Below, piece by piece: positions 1 to 5,019 of a stretch of DNA of 5,019 bases. The notes beneath the pieces are model-generated. The model did no database searches. It worked only from the letters and a program-made list of their open reading frames with translations, and was not told the origin of the DNA. Positions within the stretch are counted from its first letter, which is position 1. Each line of letters begins with the position of its first letter. Both the position numbers and the translations under genes were made by a program. Origin of the DNA: Candidatus Sphingobacterium stercoripullorum. GTDB lineage: Bacteria > Bacteroidota > Bacteroidia > Sphingobacteriales > Sphingobacteriaceae. The stretch covers positions 1-5,019 of the forward strand of contig DXEZ01000164.1 of NCBI GenBank assembly GCA_019114715.1, in the 5' to 3' direction.

Positions 1-1630
1 CATCTACCTCCTCCTCATCGAGCAGCTCCTGTGCCTTAACGTTCTCTCCGCCATCCCTCAGGGAGCGATGCCACCTCGCTCTATGGCGACGAGGCCTAGG
101 CTCCTCTCGCACATCTTGATGCAATATACCATTCTCAAAAGCAGACTTAGCAATGCTATGCGTTGGTGAACTCATAGCTAGCATATAGGTATTCATTCCT
201 TCATTAATCCCGCCTAAGGTCAAGATGGTATCTTGATTGACAAGATAAGCTCTCGAGCTATAAAGCACATCTTCACTCTCGGGGTATAAAAATGTCTTCC
301 AATTCACTCTCTCCCACAACTTGGTCACATTTTCTCTTAGCGTGCTTTCAGATTTATTATCTTCAGTGAAATATTCCCGAGCTACAAGCAAGGCTTCTAA
401 AATCGAAGTCGTCGCATTCAAATCGTAAGAGCTCTGATTAAAGAAATAATCAGGAATTCCTTTCCTGCCATCGTAATAGGGCATGAAAACACCTTCTTTA
501 TGCTGCACTCCCTCTAAAAACTTAATGATCTTATTAATCCTGCGCGTAGCGATATCTCGGCTGACCCAAGAATTTTCTACTGCAACAATAAGGTTCAGTA
601 AAGCATAGCCAGTTTCTTTGACCGAAACAACGGCACGATCGCCCAAGCGGGCAGGAATAAACATACCGCTATTGATGTCGTAGTTTTCCAAAAAGTAGTT
701 TACATGAACGTACTGCGTTAAGTTAAAGAGACTCTCTTCATCCAGCTCCGAGGGCTCAGTCTTCATCTCTCTAGAAGACGGCGACTCATCATAGTCGTAA
801 TCCACCCAGGTTATCTTATAATAATATTCTCTAGAGGCCTCATCCACCTGGTCTATCGCCCCCATCATATAAATTGGGCGTATGGCAATGGGCTCGTAGC
901 TTTCATTGTCCTCGGACCTATAAATCTTTACATAACGAATGCTCGGAGTTAACGGTAAGCTCCACTGCAGGTGCACCGTATTACCGTAGGTCTTGAGCTT
1001 GGTGAGTACGGCAGGCGAGGTAAGCTTAGGCATGTGCTGCCTAATTCTATTAAACTCTATCTGATCGACAAACACATGATGGGTCTGCTCATTACCTCCA
1101 TTCCCCTGACAGAAGCCTATTCCATTAATAGGCACCGAAGTTTCCAGCCCCGCAAAATCCCCTATGGGAATCTGAACCTCCATCCACTCTCCGAGCTTCA
1201 CATCTTCTATGTAGTTCACTAAATGCAGTGTGTCGGTGCAAGAGTCCCTCTGCTGGATAAAAACTCCAGGCAGGTCACTAGCCTTAGTTACATCAGAATC
1301 GATGTATACTCGGAAGTTCAAAATGTCTTGAGCCGTAATCCGATAATGATTACGGAGTCTACCATACCTGATGTATGCACTCCATTCTCCATCGGGATGT
1401 GAAAAATATTTTAGGGATAGAGAATTCCCAGGCGTAAAGAATAACGAGTCGGAAACCGGAAGCTGCATATTCACATTCTCCACCCAACTCCCACCATCGT
1501 AATTCACTACGCTTTTTCCATAAGAGCCACGCAAAGCGCTATTGTCAAATATCACTTCTGGATAAGAATCTCCATAAACCGAGAGATTTAAAAAAAATAT
1601 TAAACTAAAAAACAAGTATAGATTCCTCAT
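1..1630 (-). CDS. Secreted glucoamylase-like (PF10091/GH144-type) protein with FN3 domain, C-terminus cut by window edge
   Basis: Open from ATG at 1630 to the window edge: 543 codons without a stop, C-terminal part missing. Residues 1-20 form a signal peptide (short basic start, hydrophobic core, VYG/DS cleavage site), so the protein is exported. Residues about 25-195 look like a carbohydrate-binding-type beta-sandwich, ending in INGIGFCQGNGGN and HHVFVDQIEF. Residues about 200-292 look like a fibronectin type III domain (VHLQWS, YVKIYRS, YYYKITWVD). From about 300 on I see the glucoamylase-like alpha/alpha barrel pattern: SVKETGYALLNL, ENSWVSRD, GVFMPYYDG, ILEALLVAREYF, LWERVNW and INEGMNTYMLAMSSPTHSI. 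Family members act on beta-glucans (GH144 includes endo-beta-1,2-glucanases), but the substrate here is unknown. The helix that is usually SExSTIDTA reads SSYDLNATT, so acidic residues expected there are absent. Residues 508-525 are unusually arginine-rich. The family call is from remembered motifs, not a search. Confidence 0.8.
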   Translation of the reverse strand, partial: MRNLYLFFSLIFFLNLSVYGDSYPEVIFDNSALRGSYGKSVVNYDGGSWVENVNMQLPVSDSLFFTPGNSLSLKYFSHPDGEWSAYIRYGRLRNHYRITAQDILNFRVYIDSDVTKASDLPGVFIQQRDSCTDTLHLVNYIEDVKLGEWMEVQIPIGDFAGLETSVPINGIGFCQGNGGNEQTHHVFVDQIEFNRIRQHMPKLTSPAVLTKLKTYGNTVHLQWSLPLTPSIRYVKIYRSEDNESYEPIAIRPIYMMGAIDQVDEASREYYYKITWVDYDYDESPSSREMKTEPSELDEESLFNLTQYVHVNYFLENYDINSGMFIPARLGDRAVVSVKETGYALLNLIVAVENSWVSRDIATRRINKIIKFLEGVQHKEGVFMPYYDGRKGIPDYFFNQSSYDLNATTSILEALLVAREYFTEDNKSESTLRENVTKLWERVNWKTFLYPESEDVLYSSRAYLVNQDTILTLGGINEGMNTYMLAMSSPTHSIAKSAFENGILHQDVREEPRPRRHRARWHRSLRDGGENVKAQELLDEEEVD

Positions 1631-1669
1631 GCTAAAATTCTTAATTATTTGCCCCTCAATAGTATTACA

Positions 1670-1677
1670 CAAAATTA
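1670..1677 (-). promoter_or_regulatory. Candidate -7 promoter element for the glucoamylase-like gene
   Basis: Read on the minus strand this is TAATTTTG, a full match to the Bacteroidota -7 consensus TAnnTTTG. It would give a leader of roughly 30-35 bases before the ATG at 1630. No good TTG lies at the expected -33 spacing, so only half of the promoter is supported. No Shine-Dalgarno sequence is visible in the AT-rich leader, which is normal for this phylum. Confidence 0.4.
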
Positions 1678-1733
1678 ATCATTGTCCCAAAATAATGCCG
1701 AAAATAATAAATATATATTTTTTACGTTTTCCT

Positions 1734-1763
1734 TTGTTTTATCCAAAACAGTCTCTATATTTG
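1734..1763 (+). promoter_or_regulatory. Promoter of the tRNA-Gly/tRNA-Leu operon
   Basis: TTG at 1734-1736 and TATATTTG at 1756-1763, separated by 19 bases, match the Bacteroidota sigma-ABfr pattern (TTG, 17-23 bases, TAnnTTTG). The predicted transcript start, a few bases after 1763, lies just before the tRNA-Gly gene at 1775, as expected for a tRNA operon with a very short leader. Confidence 0.7.
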
Positions 1764-1774
1764 CAACACCAAAA

Positions 1775-1847
1775 GCGAAAGTAGCTCAGCTGGTAGAGCA
1801 CAACCTTGCCAAGGTTGGGGTCGCGAGTTCGAATCTCGTCTTTCGCT
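1775..1847 (+). tRNA. tRNA-Gly (anticodon GCC)
   Basis: Full 73-base cloverleaf. The acceptor stem GCGAAAG pairs perfectly with CTTTCGC, followed by discriminator T at 1847. The D stem is GCTC/GAGC. The anticodon stem CAACC/GGTTG encloses loop TTGCCAA, with anticodon GCC at 1808-1810. The T arm is GCGAG-TTCGAAT-CTCGT. CCA is not encoded, so it would be added after transcription. It is first in a two-tRNA operon, 9 bases before tRNA-Leu. Confidence 0.97.
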
Positions 1848-1856
1848 CAAACACCT

Positions 1857-1942
1857 GCCTAGGTGGTGGAATAGGTAGACACGCAGGACTTAAAATCCTG
1901 TTCGCCTCAAAGCGAGTGCGGGTTCGATTCCCGCCCTAGGTA
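1857..1942 (+). tRNA. tRNA-Leu (anticodon UAA)
   Basis: An 86-base class II tRNA with the long variable arm expected for leucine. The acceptor stem GCCTAGG pairs with CCTAGGT (one G-U pair), followed by discriminator A at 1942. The anticodon stem CAGGA/TCCTG encloses loop CTTAAAA, with anticodon TAA (UAA in RNA) at 1891-1893. The T arm is GCGGG-TTCGATT-CCCGC at 1918-1934. CCA is not encoded. It follows tRNA-Gly closely and is followed directly by a terminator. Its 3' end borders DNA that looks accessory. Confidence 0.97.
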
Positions 1943-1979
1943 CGAAAAGCCGCTTCTAAACACTAGAGCGGCTTTTTCG
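1943..1979 (+). terminator. Rho-independent terminator of the tRNA operon, possibly bidirectional
   Basis: The arms CGAAAAGCCGC and GCGGCTTTTTCG pair around a short loop, with extra TCTA/TAGA pairing inside (1955-1958 with 1964-1967). The right arm ends in five T residues. On the opposite strand the same hairpin ends in four T residues, so it may also stop transcripts arriving from the convergent operon at 2103-3859. Confidence 0.85.
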
Positions 1980-2007
1980 TTGAAAACCTATACAAACTTA
2001 TTATTTT

Positions 2008-2041
2008 TAGGGATCAAATCAGATTCAAAAGACAATCCCTA
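2008..2041. repeat. Inverted repeat TAGGGAT/ATCCCTA between convergent transcripts
   Basis: Perfect 7-base arms (2008-2014 and 2035-2041) separated by 20 bases, lying between the tRNA terminator and the stop codon at 2103. It could form an RNA hairpin downstream of the minus-strand operon. The sequence after the hairpin on that strand is A-rich rather than T-rich, so it is not a standard intrinsic terminator. Confidence 0.3.
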
Positions 2042-2102
2042 GATTACTCAGCCATCTTTAAAAGCAACAGGGAACCTGCCCTCATTAAAACACATTGCAA
2101 CT

Positions 2103-2654
2103 CTACTCTCTTTCTGCTAGCTTCAGCATAGCATTCGCTACAGCCTTAGTTGTATCATCATATTCCTCATGAGGATATCCATGTTTTTCATTGAGCATAT
2201 AGAATTCTCGGTAAATATCAAACGGATTTTGGGATTCGCCAATCCACTTAATTACAATGTCTAATATCTCATTCATTACAGGCTGAAAAGTCATCCTCCC
2301 ATCCGACTTTCTAATTCCCTTATGATCAGATTTACGCTTACCAAGATTTAAAAAGATATTTTTCTCGTCATATATGATTTGACGCATTTCTTCATAAGCT
2401 TTACCTTTAGGAAGATAATCCATTAACAACTTTCTAATACCAACATAGTAAATATTATACTTTTCTTCGGGATCCTCAAATTGCTTCCCTATAAGTTGAC
2501 GAAGCTCATCTACCTCTTTCAAGCTTCCAGTTTCATCTGAAAAGGTCAATTGTCTGCCTTTTTTCTCATGAACTTTCTTAAGCAATTCAAGACGCTCAAT
2601 CTCTTCCAGACTGAGCTGTTTTACGTTTTTTCCAATTTGTTTGTTTTTCTTCAT
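2103..2654 (-). CDS. Unrecognised 183-residue protein, second gene of the Xre-ImmA/IrrE operon
   Basis: I do not recognise a family. The protein has no signal peptide or membrane segment and looks soluble, mostly helical and rich in Lys and Glu. Residues 1-35 are strongly basic with a helical LEEIERLELLKKVHEKK stretch. Residues 65-105 (YNIYYVGIRKLLMDYLPKG and following) and 123-182 look like two helical blocks. Between them lies a basic, probably exposed loop at 105-120 (GKRKSDHKGIRKSDGR) that could contact nucleic acid or be a cleavage site. ATG at 2654 is the first start after the upstream gene, whose stop codon is 11 bases away, so the two are almost certainly co-transcribed. By analogy with other ImmA/IrrE peptidase pairs it could be the peptidase's substrate, an antitoxin-like partner or a toxin/effector. 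Nothing in the sequence decides between these. No strong terminator follows it before the tRNA terminator hairpin. Confidence 0.85.
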   Translation of the reverse strand: MKKNKQIGKNVKQLSLEEIERLELLKKVHEKKGRQLTFSDETGSLKEVDELRQLIGKQFEDPEEKYNIYYVGIRKLLMDYLPKGKAYEEMRQIIYDEKNIFLNLGKRKSDHKGIRKSDGRMTFQPVMNEILDIVIKWIGESQNPFDIYREFYMLNEKHGYPHEEYDDTTKAVANAMLKLAERE

Positions 2655-2665
2655 AATTTGAGTAA

Positions 2666-3859
2666 TTATTTAATTTCAAAAACTGATTTAATCTTATCAC
2701 TTGCAACCTTAAGTGATTCCTCCTGCCAAGTAACAGGATTTAATTTCGCAACTGCATCCTGATAATCAGGGTAAAACTCTTTAAATGCAGCATGATAATT
2801 TCTATTATACAAGTTCTTTTGATACCAGGTAAAAAAAGAATAAACTAATGAAATATGAATTTCATTTTCTTTTGCAAAACGTGCAACCATATATCTATTG
2901 TTAATATAGGTTTTGATGTATTGAAATTTCTCCAAAGGAAGAAAGTAATCTCTAGCAAAATTATCAGCCTTTTCTTCAACGAGAAATAAATCATCATCCC
3001 CCGACAAGTGAAAACTATTTGTTTTGATCATGTCAAAATCAAATAAAACATGGTGAAGCTCATGCATGAGAGTAAACCAAATTGTCGGATATTTTTTATT
3101 ATAATCCGTCAACACAATACATGGCTTCCCATTAACGGCAAAAGTGCCACCTCTAACATGCGTAGTAGACAAATAACTTTGCAAAATCACAGTAACACCA
3201 ACACTATACAAAGCCTTAAAAACTACAAGAAGTCCACTTTTAACATCCTGAGAGTAAGGCTTCATGTTGACTACAATCTCCTTTAGTTGATTTCGATCAT
3301 ATTCATTAGGATTATCAATATGTTTAAATGTTTGGTACGCAGATCTAACCCAAAAATCTTTCATTTTATCTGAAAAACTCCTTTTAGCCCTGCTAAATAG
3401 CGGCTCAACTAGACCTCTCTCAAACTCGTTGATTGAACCATATCCAAAAAATGTTAAAACTTTATCGAGCAGAATATCAATTTCATATTTATGCTCGAAA
3501 AAACCCATCTTAGTCAACGTCTTAACATCAAAATTCTTCATCAAAAAAGTAACCTTCCTCGCTCGATCTATTGAACTAATATTTTCTGAAGATTGATTAC
3601 TTAAGACAATCTGAATAAAGTCATCAATTTGAATATCTAAAAACTCTGCAATCTTCACTATATGAATTAGATTAGGCTGCTTCGCTTTACCAGATATAAT
3701 TTGATCAAAAACATCCTTATCAACATTAAGTAACTTTAACGCTCGAGTCCTGGTAATCCCATACTCTTCAATTTTCTCATTGAAACGCTCTCTAACATCC
3801 AAAGAAACCGGGGATTCGAATATAGTCTTGAGAAGTTGATCAACATTTATATTTTTCAT
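2666..3859 (-). CDS. Xre-family DNA-binding protein fused to an ImmA/IrrE zinc metallopeptidase
   Basis: 397 residues, a usual length for this two-domain architecture; cytoplasmic. Residues about 22-82 form an Xre/Cro-type helix-turn-helix: ITRTRALKLLNV, then the likely recognition helix DKDVFDQIISG, then NLIHIVKIAEFLDI. Residues about 90-200 are a helical linker. Residues about 205-330 are the ImmA/IrrE (COG2856) peptidase: zinc motif HELHH with H266, E267 and H270, preceded by IWFTLM, and a downstream EEKADNFARDYFLP helix supplying the third ligand, probably E295. All catalytic residues expected for the family are present. Family members cleave a transcriptional repressor or antitoxin (ImmA cuts ImmR, IrrE cuts DdrO) in response to DNA damage or phage. 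Here sensor, DNA binding and protease are in one chain. It is the first gene of the operon, with a candidate promoter and palindromic operator upstream, which suits autoregulation. The substrate is unknown; the downstream 183-residue protein is the first candidate. Confidence 0.93.
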   Translation of the reverse strand: MKNINVDQLLKTIFESPVSLDVRERFNEKIEEYGITRTRALKLLNVDKDVFDQIISGKAKQPNLIHIVKIAEFLDIQIDDFIQIVLSNQSSENISSIDRARKVTFLMKNFDVKTLTKMGFFEHKYEIDILLDKVLTFFGYGSINEFERGLVEPLFSRAKRSFSDKMKDFWVRSAYQTFKHIDNPNEYDRNQLKEIVVNMKPYSQDVKSGLLVVFKALYSVGVTVILQSYLSTTHVRGGTFAVNGKPCIVLTDYNKKYPTIWFTLMHELHHVLFDFDMIKTNSFHLSGDDDLFLVEEKADNFARDYFLPLEKFQYIKTYINNRYMVARFAKENEIHISLVYSFFTWYQKNLYNRNYHAAFKEFYPDYQDAVAKLNPVTWQEESLKVASDKIKSVFEIK

Positions 3860-3889
3860 CTGAACAATTGATTCTACTTAATAATAACC

Positions 3890-3902
3890 TAGTTAACAAC
3901 TA
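3890..3902. repeat. Short inverted repeat TAGTT-AAC-AACTA in the operon leader
   Basis: Arms of five bases around a 3-base centre, located between the predicted transcript start and the ATG at 3859. It is a possible second binding half for the Xre domain, but it is short and AT-rich, so chance is a serious alternative. Confidence 0.2.
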
Positions 3903-3957
3903 AATTTCTACAAACAAACTTACACTGCAACAACAGAAAAAGAAAGTAATTACCCGC

Positions 3958-3990
3958 CAAATATACAGACAATTTATTAAAAAAACCAAA
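3958..3990 (-). promoter_or_regulatory. Promoter of the Xre-ImmA/IrrE operon
   Basis: On the minus strand, TTTG at 3990-3987 and TATATTTG at 3965-3958 are separated by 21 bases and match the Bacteroidota -33/-7 pattern. Transcription would start near 3950, giving a leader of about 90 bases before the ATG at 3859. A second -7-like TAAGTTTG (3922-3915) lies nearer the gene but has no -33 partner. Confidence 0.5.
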
Positions 3991-3994
3991 ATAA

Positions 3995-4008
3995 AGGGTA
4001 TTTACCCT
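3995..4008. promoter_or_regulatory. Candidate operator: perfect palindrome AGGGTA-TT-TACCCT
   Basis: Two perfect 6-base arms around a 2-base centre, only four bases upstream of the -33 element of the operon promoter. Size, symmetry and position fit binding by an Xre-type dimer such as the product of the first gene. It is GC-rich relative to the surrounding AT-rich DNA. A further TACCCT half-site is at 4211-4216. Binding is inferred, not shown. Confidence 0.4.
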
Positions 4009-4025
4009 CTGTTTGCAAATAATGC

Positions 4026-4052
4026 GTTTAAATTAGGTTTAAAGTTTAAATT
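4026..4052. repeat. Three closely spaced GTTTAAA copies
   Basis: GTTTAAA occurs at 4026-4032, 4037-4043 and 4044-4050; the first and last extend to GTTTAAATT. Each contains the palindrome TTTAAA. They lie upstream of the operator-like palindrome and could be regulator sites or simply AT-rich repetition. Confidence 0.3.
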
Positions 4053-4250
4053 TATTATAAATCGACTCATACAAAAAGAGAAGCAACTAGACAACAATAA
4101 TGAAGGACCTTGGTTGACATCACATTTCAGGATAAAAATCACATTTTTTCTTCAAAGTAACTTTACCAGGTTTCTTTCGATCAAAACCAACCCATGGTTA
4201 TCCAATATTATACCCTTAAATAAGTTAAACCATGCTATTAGATTCACATT

Positions 4251-4391
4251 TCATAAGCCCCCCACCCTTGAGATCGATTCTGAGTAAAGAGTATAATTTT
4301 CCATTATTAATTTAACATCAAAGTTATACGCCCCTCCAAATGACACTATTACGTCATTTGATAGAATTGTACCTACACCTATCGAATTATT
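4251..4391 (-). other. Cryptic 46-codon open frame, possible gene remnant
   Basis: An open stretch of 46 codons bounded by stops (TAA at 4392-4394, TGA at 4251-4253). Its translation has balanced, protein-like composition (for example ILSNDVIVSFGGAYNFDVKL and ENYTLYSES) with no low-complexity run. The only internal ATG leaves 17 residues, so as it stands this is more like the C-terminal remnant of a lost gene than a working one. It lies in the same frame as the C-terminal half of the SagB-type gene, but several stops separate them. A chance open frame cannot be excluded. Confidence 0.2.
4337..4360. repeat. Perfect 8+8 inverted repeat CAAATGAC/GTCATTTG
   Basis: Arms at 4337-4344 and 4353-4360 pair perfectly around an 8-base centre. 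There is no T-run after it on either strand, so it is not an intrinsic terminator. It could be an operator, a recombination site or an RNA hairpin; its inner TGAC/GTCA symmetry resembles regulator half-sites. It lies inside the cryptic open frame. Confidence 0.35.
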
Positions 4392-4622
4392 TTAAAAGAG
4401 GAAAGTTTATGTAAAAGCATAATTTTGTCAAACAAAACAGAGACACTAAAACCTATCGTAAATCTCTGGAATATGCAGGCAAAAAATTCAGATTTTAAAG
4501 CCATGCCTCCATTTTAAGTTTACACACAATTTGGAACAAAACCCTAATTGTGACGTTATAATAACTTTATTTTATTCCTAATAAGAGGTTACAAAGAAGA
4601 TTGCTTTAATGGCGAATAAACG

Positions 4623-5019
4623 TTATATTTTACCAACTAAAATTCCACCTCCAGACAAAAGATTCTCATTATTAAATAATTGATTAAAATCCTTACTCGC
4701 CAACGTCCCTAAGGGGCATGAGTTAAATCCTAAATAGGTTGTCATTAACTGTATTGCGTAGATAAGAACCCCCACATCTCTCCAGTACAAACTTTCAGCA
4801 TTATTATACTTAGATTTTGTTTTATTCACTTGGATAGAAAACCAAATTATACAAGTGTTTGAGATTAATAAATTATTGTTAATAGTTGAAAAAAAAATTT
4901 TCTAGTTTGTTTTTCTCTACATCTAACTCTCCAAGAGAATGGTCAAGAGGATTATAATAAGATAAACTCCTATCTTTTTTTGGTAATGAAACTAGTAAGT
5001 CCACGGGGTGTCTACCACC
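4623..5019 (-). pseudogene. SagB/nitroreductase-type flavin dehydrogenase, C-terminal part, frame broken at a 9-base homopolymer
   Basis: Read leftwards from the window edge, one frame gives GGRHPVDLLVSLPKK and LSYYNPLDHSLGEL, then stops at 4879-4881. GGRHP and the YxPxxHxL segment are typical of SagB-type dehydrogenases (nitroreductase fold, FMN-binding). Just before that stop is a run of nine T on the coding strand (4889-4897). Dropping one T joins this frame to a second that runs without a stop to TAA at 4623-4625. The second frame carries the rest of the family pattern: the Lys-Tyr pair in TKSKYNN (4806-4811), required in azoline-forming SagB enzymes, then YWRDVGVLIYAIQLMTTYLG and the C-terminal GILVGKI. 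SagB-type enzymes oxidise azolines to azoles in thiazole/oxazole-modified peptides; others act in different peptide pathways. The break may be a true mutation, phase variation, slippage or a homopolymer sequencing error. The gene's N-terminal part lies outside the window. Confidence 0.72.

Larger units (their letters stand above)
3860..4622. other. 763-base AT-rich stretch without a convincing gene
   Basis: Between the Xre-ImmA/IrrE operon and the SagB-type gene I find no open frame on either strand above about 46 codons and no tRNA. The right-hand end holds no clear terminator for the SagB-type gene. The stretch contains the operon promoter, the operator-like palindrome, three GTTTAAA copies (4026-4050), an 8+8 inverted repeat (4337-4360) and a cryptic open frame (4251-4391, minus). 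It may be eroded remains of former genes, or hold a small RNA; the sequence alone does not show which. Confidence 0.6.

Noticed and set aside
971..1222. 83-codon plus-strand open frame
   Set aside because: It lies wholly inside the minus-strand glucoamylase-like gene, antisense to its FN3 and beta-sandwich region, and has no recognisable protein features.
1682..1939. 85-codon plus-strand open frame
   Set aside because: It runs through the tRNA promoter and both tRNA genes, which are certain from their cloverleaf folds. The translation (VAQLVEHNLAKVG and similar) is the usual artefact of reading tRNA sequence as protein.
2069..2082. AGGG/CCCT mini-hairpin as terminator for the minus-strand operon
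   Set aside because: Only a 4-base stem, with no T-run directly after it; too weak to call.
2550..2762. 70-codon plus-strand open frame
   Set aside because: Antisense to the ends of the two operon genes; a shadow of their codon pattern.
3050..3286. 78-codon plus-strand open frame
   Set aside because: Antisense to the metallopeptidase domain coding region; the minus-strand frame has clear catalytic motifs.
4002..4070. 22-codon minus-strand open frame ending in the AGGGTATTTACCCT palindrome
   Set aside because: Very short, upstream of the predicted operon promoter, Asn/Phe/Leu-rich as expected from AT-rich DNA. More likely chance than a leader peptide.
4232..4315. 27-codon plus-strand open frame
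   Set aside because: No promoter element precedes it, there is no recognisable motif, and it opposes a more protein-like minus-strand frame.
4379..4504. 41-codon minus-strand open frame starting at ATG 4504
   Set aside because: The GGAGG sits only one base before the ATG, too close to act as a ribosome site. No family, signal or precursor-peptide motif is visible, so it is not supported as a gene.
3860..4622. CRISPR array
   Set aside because: The short repeats here (GTTTAAA, TACCCT) are 6-9 bases with irregular spacing; no 24-40-base repeats with unique spacers occur anywhere in the window.
4623..4829. A separate 68-residue gene starting at GTG 4829
   Set aside because: Its sequence is the C-terminal third of a SagB-type domain and the same frame stays open upstream to the homopolymer, so it is the tail of the broken gene rather than an independent one.

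Overview
The window looks like chromosomal DNA of a low-GC member of the Bacteroidota. Three promoter candidates carry the -7 element typical of that phylum (TAnnTTTG), and two of these also have an upstream TTG/TTTG. Shine-Dalgarno sites are not obvious, neither tRNA gene encodes its CCA tail, and the first gene is a secreted glucoamylase-like protein of a kind common in this phylum. I cannot name a genus.

Layout. Positions 1-1630 (minus strand) hold the first 543 codons of a secreted glycoside-hydrolase-like protein: signal peptide, beta-sandwich, fibronectin type III domain, then a glucoamylase-like (PF10091/GH144-type) barrel cut by the window edge. Divergent from it, on the plus strand, is a tRNA-Gly(GCC)/tRNA-Leu(UAA) pair with its own promoter and an intrinsic terminator (about 1734-1979). 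Positions 2103-3859 (minus strand) form a tight two-gene operon: a 397-residue protein with an Xre-type DNA-binding domain and an ImmA/IrrE zinc-peptidase domain, followed 11 bases later by a 183-residue protein I do not recognise. Positions 3860-4622 contain no convincing gene, but hold the operon promoter, a perfect 6+6 palindrome beside it, other short inverted repeats and one cryptic open frame. Positions 4623-5019 (minus strand) are the C-terminal part of a SagB/nitroreductase-type flavin dehydrogenase. Its reading frame is broken at a nine-base homopolymer and resumes one frame over.

How the parts may work together. The stretch from the tRNA-Leu 3' end to the right edge looks like accessory DNA: a peptidase/regulator pair typical of mobile elements, toxin-antitoxin-like or phage-response modules; a long AT-rich gap; and a damaged or phase-variable modification enzyme of the sort found in peptide natural-product clusters. 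The best candidate for an undescribed system is the Xre-ImmA/IrrE gene with its small unknown partner. By analogy with ImmA/ImmR and IrrE/DdrO, the peptidase would cleave a regulator or antitoxin under stress, and the 183-residue protein could be that substrate or the effector. This is inference from domain content and gene order only.
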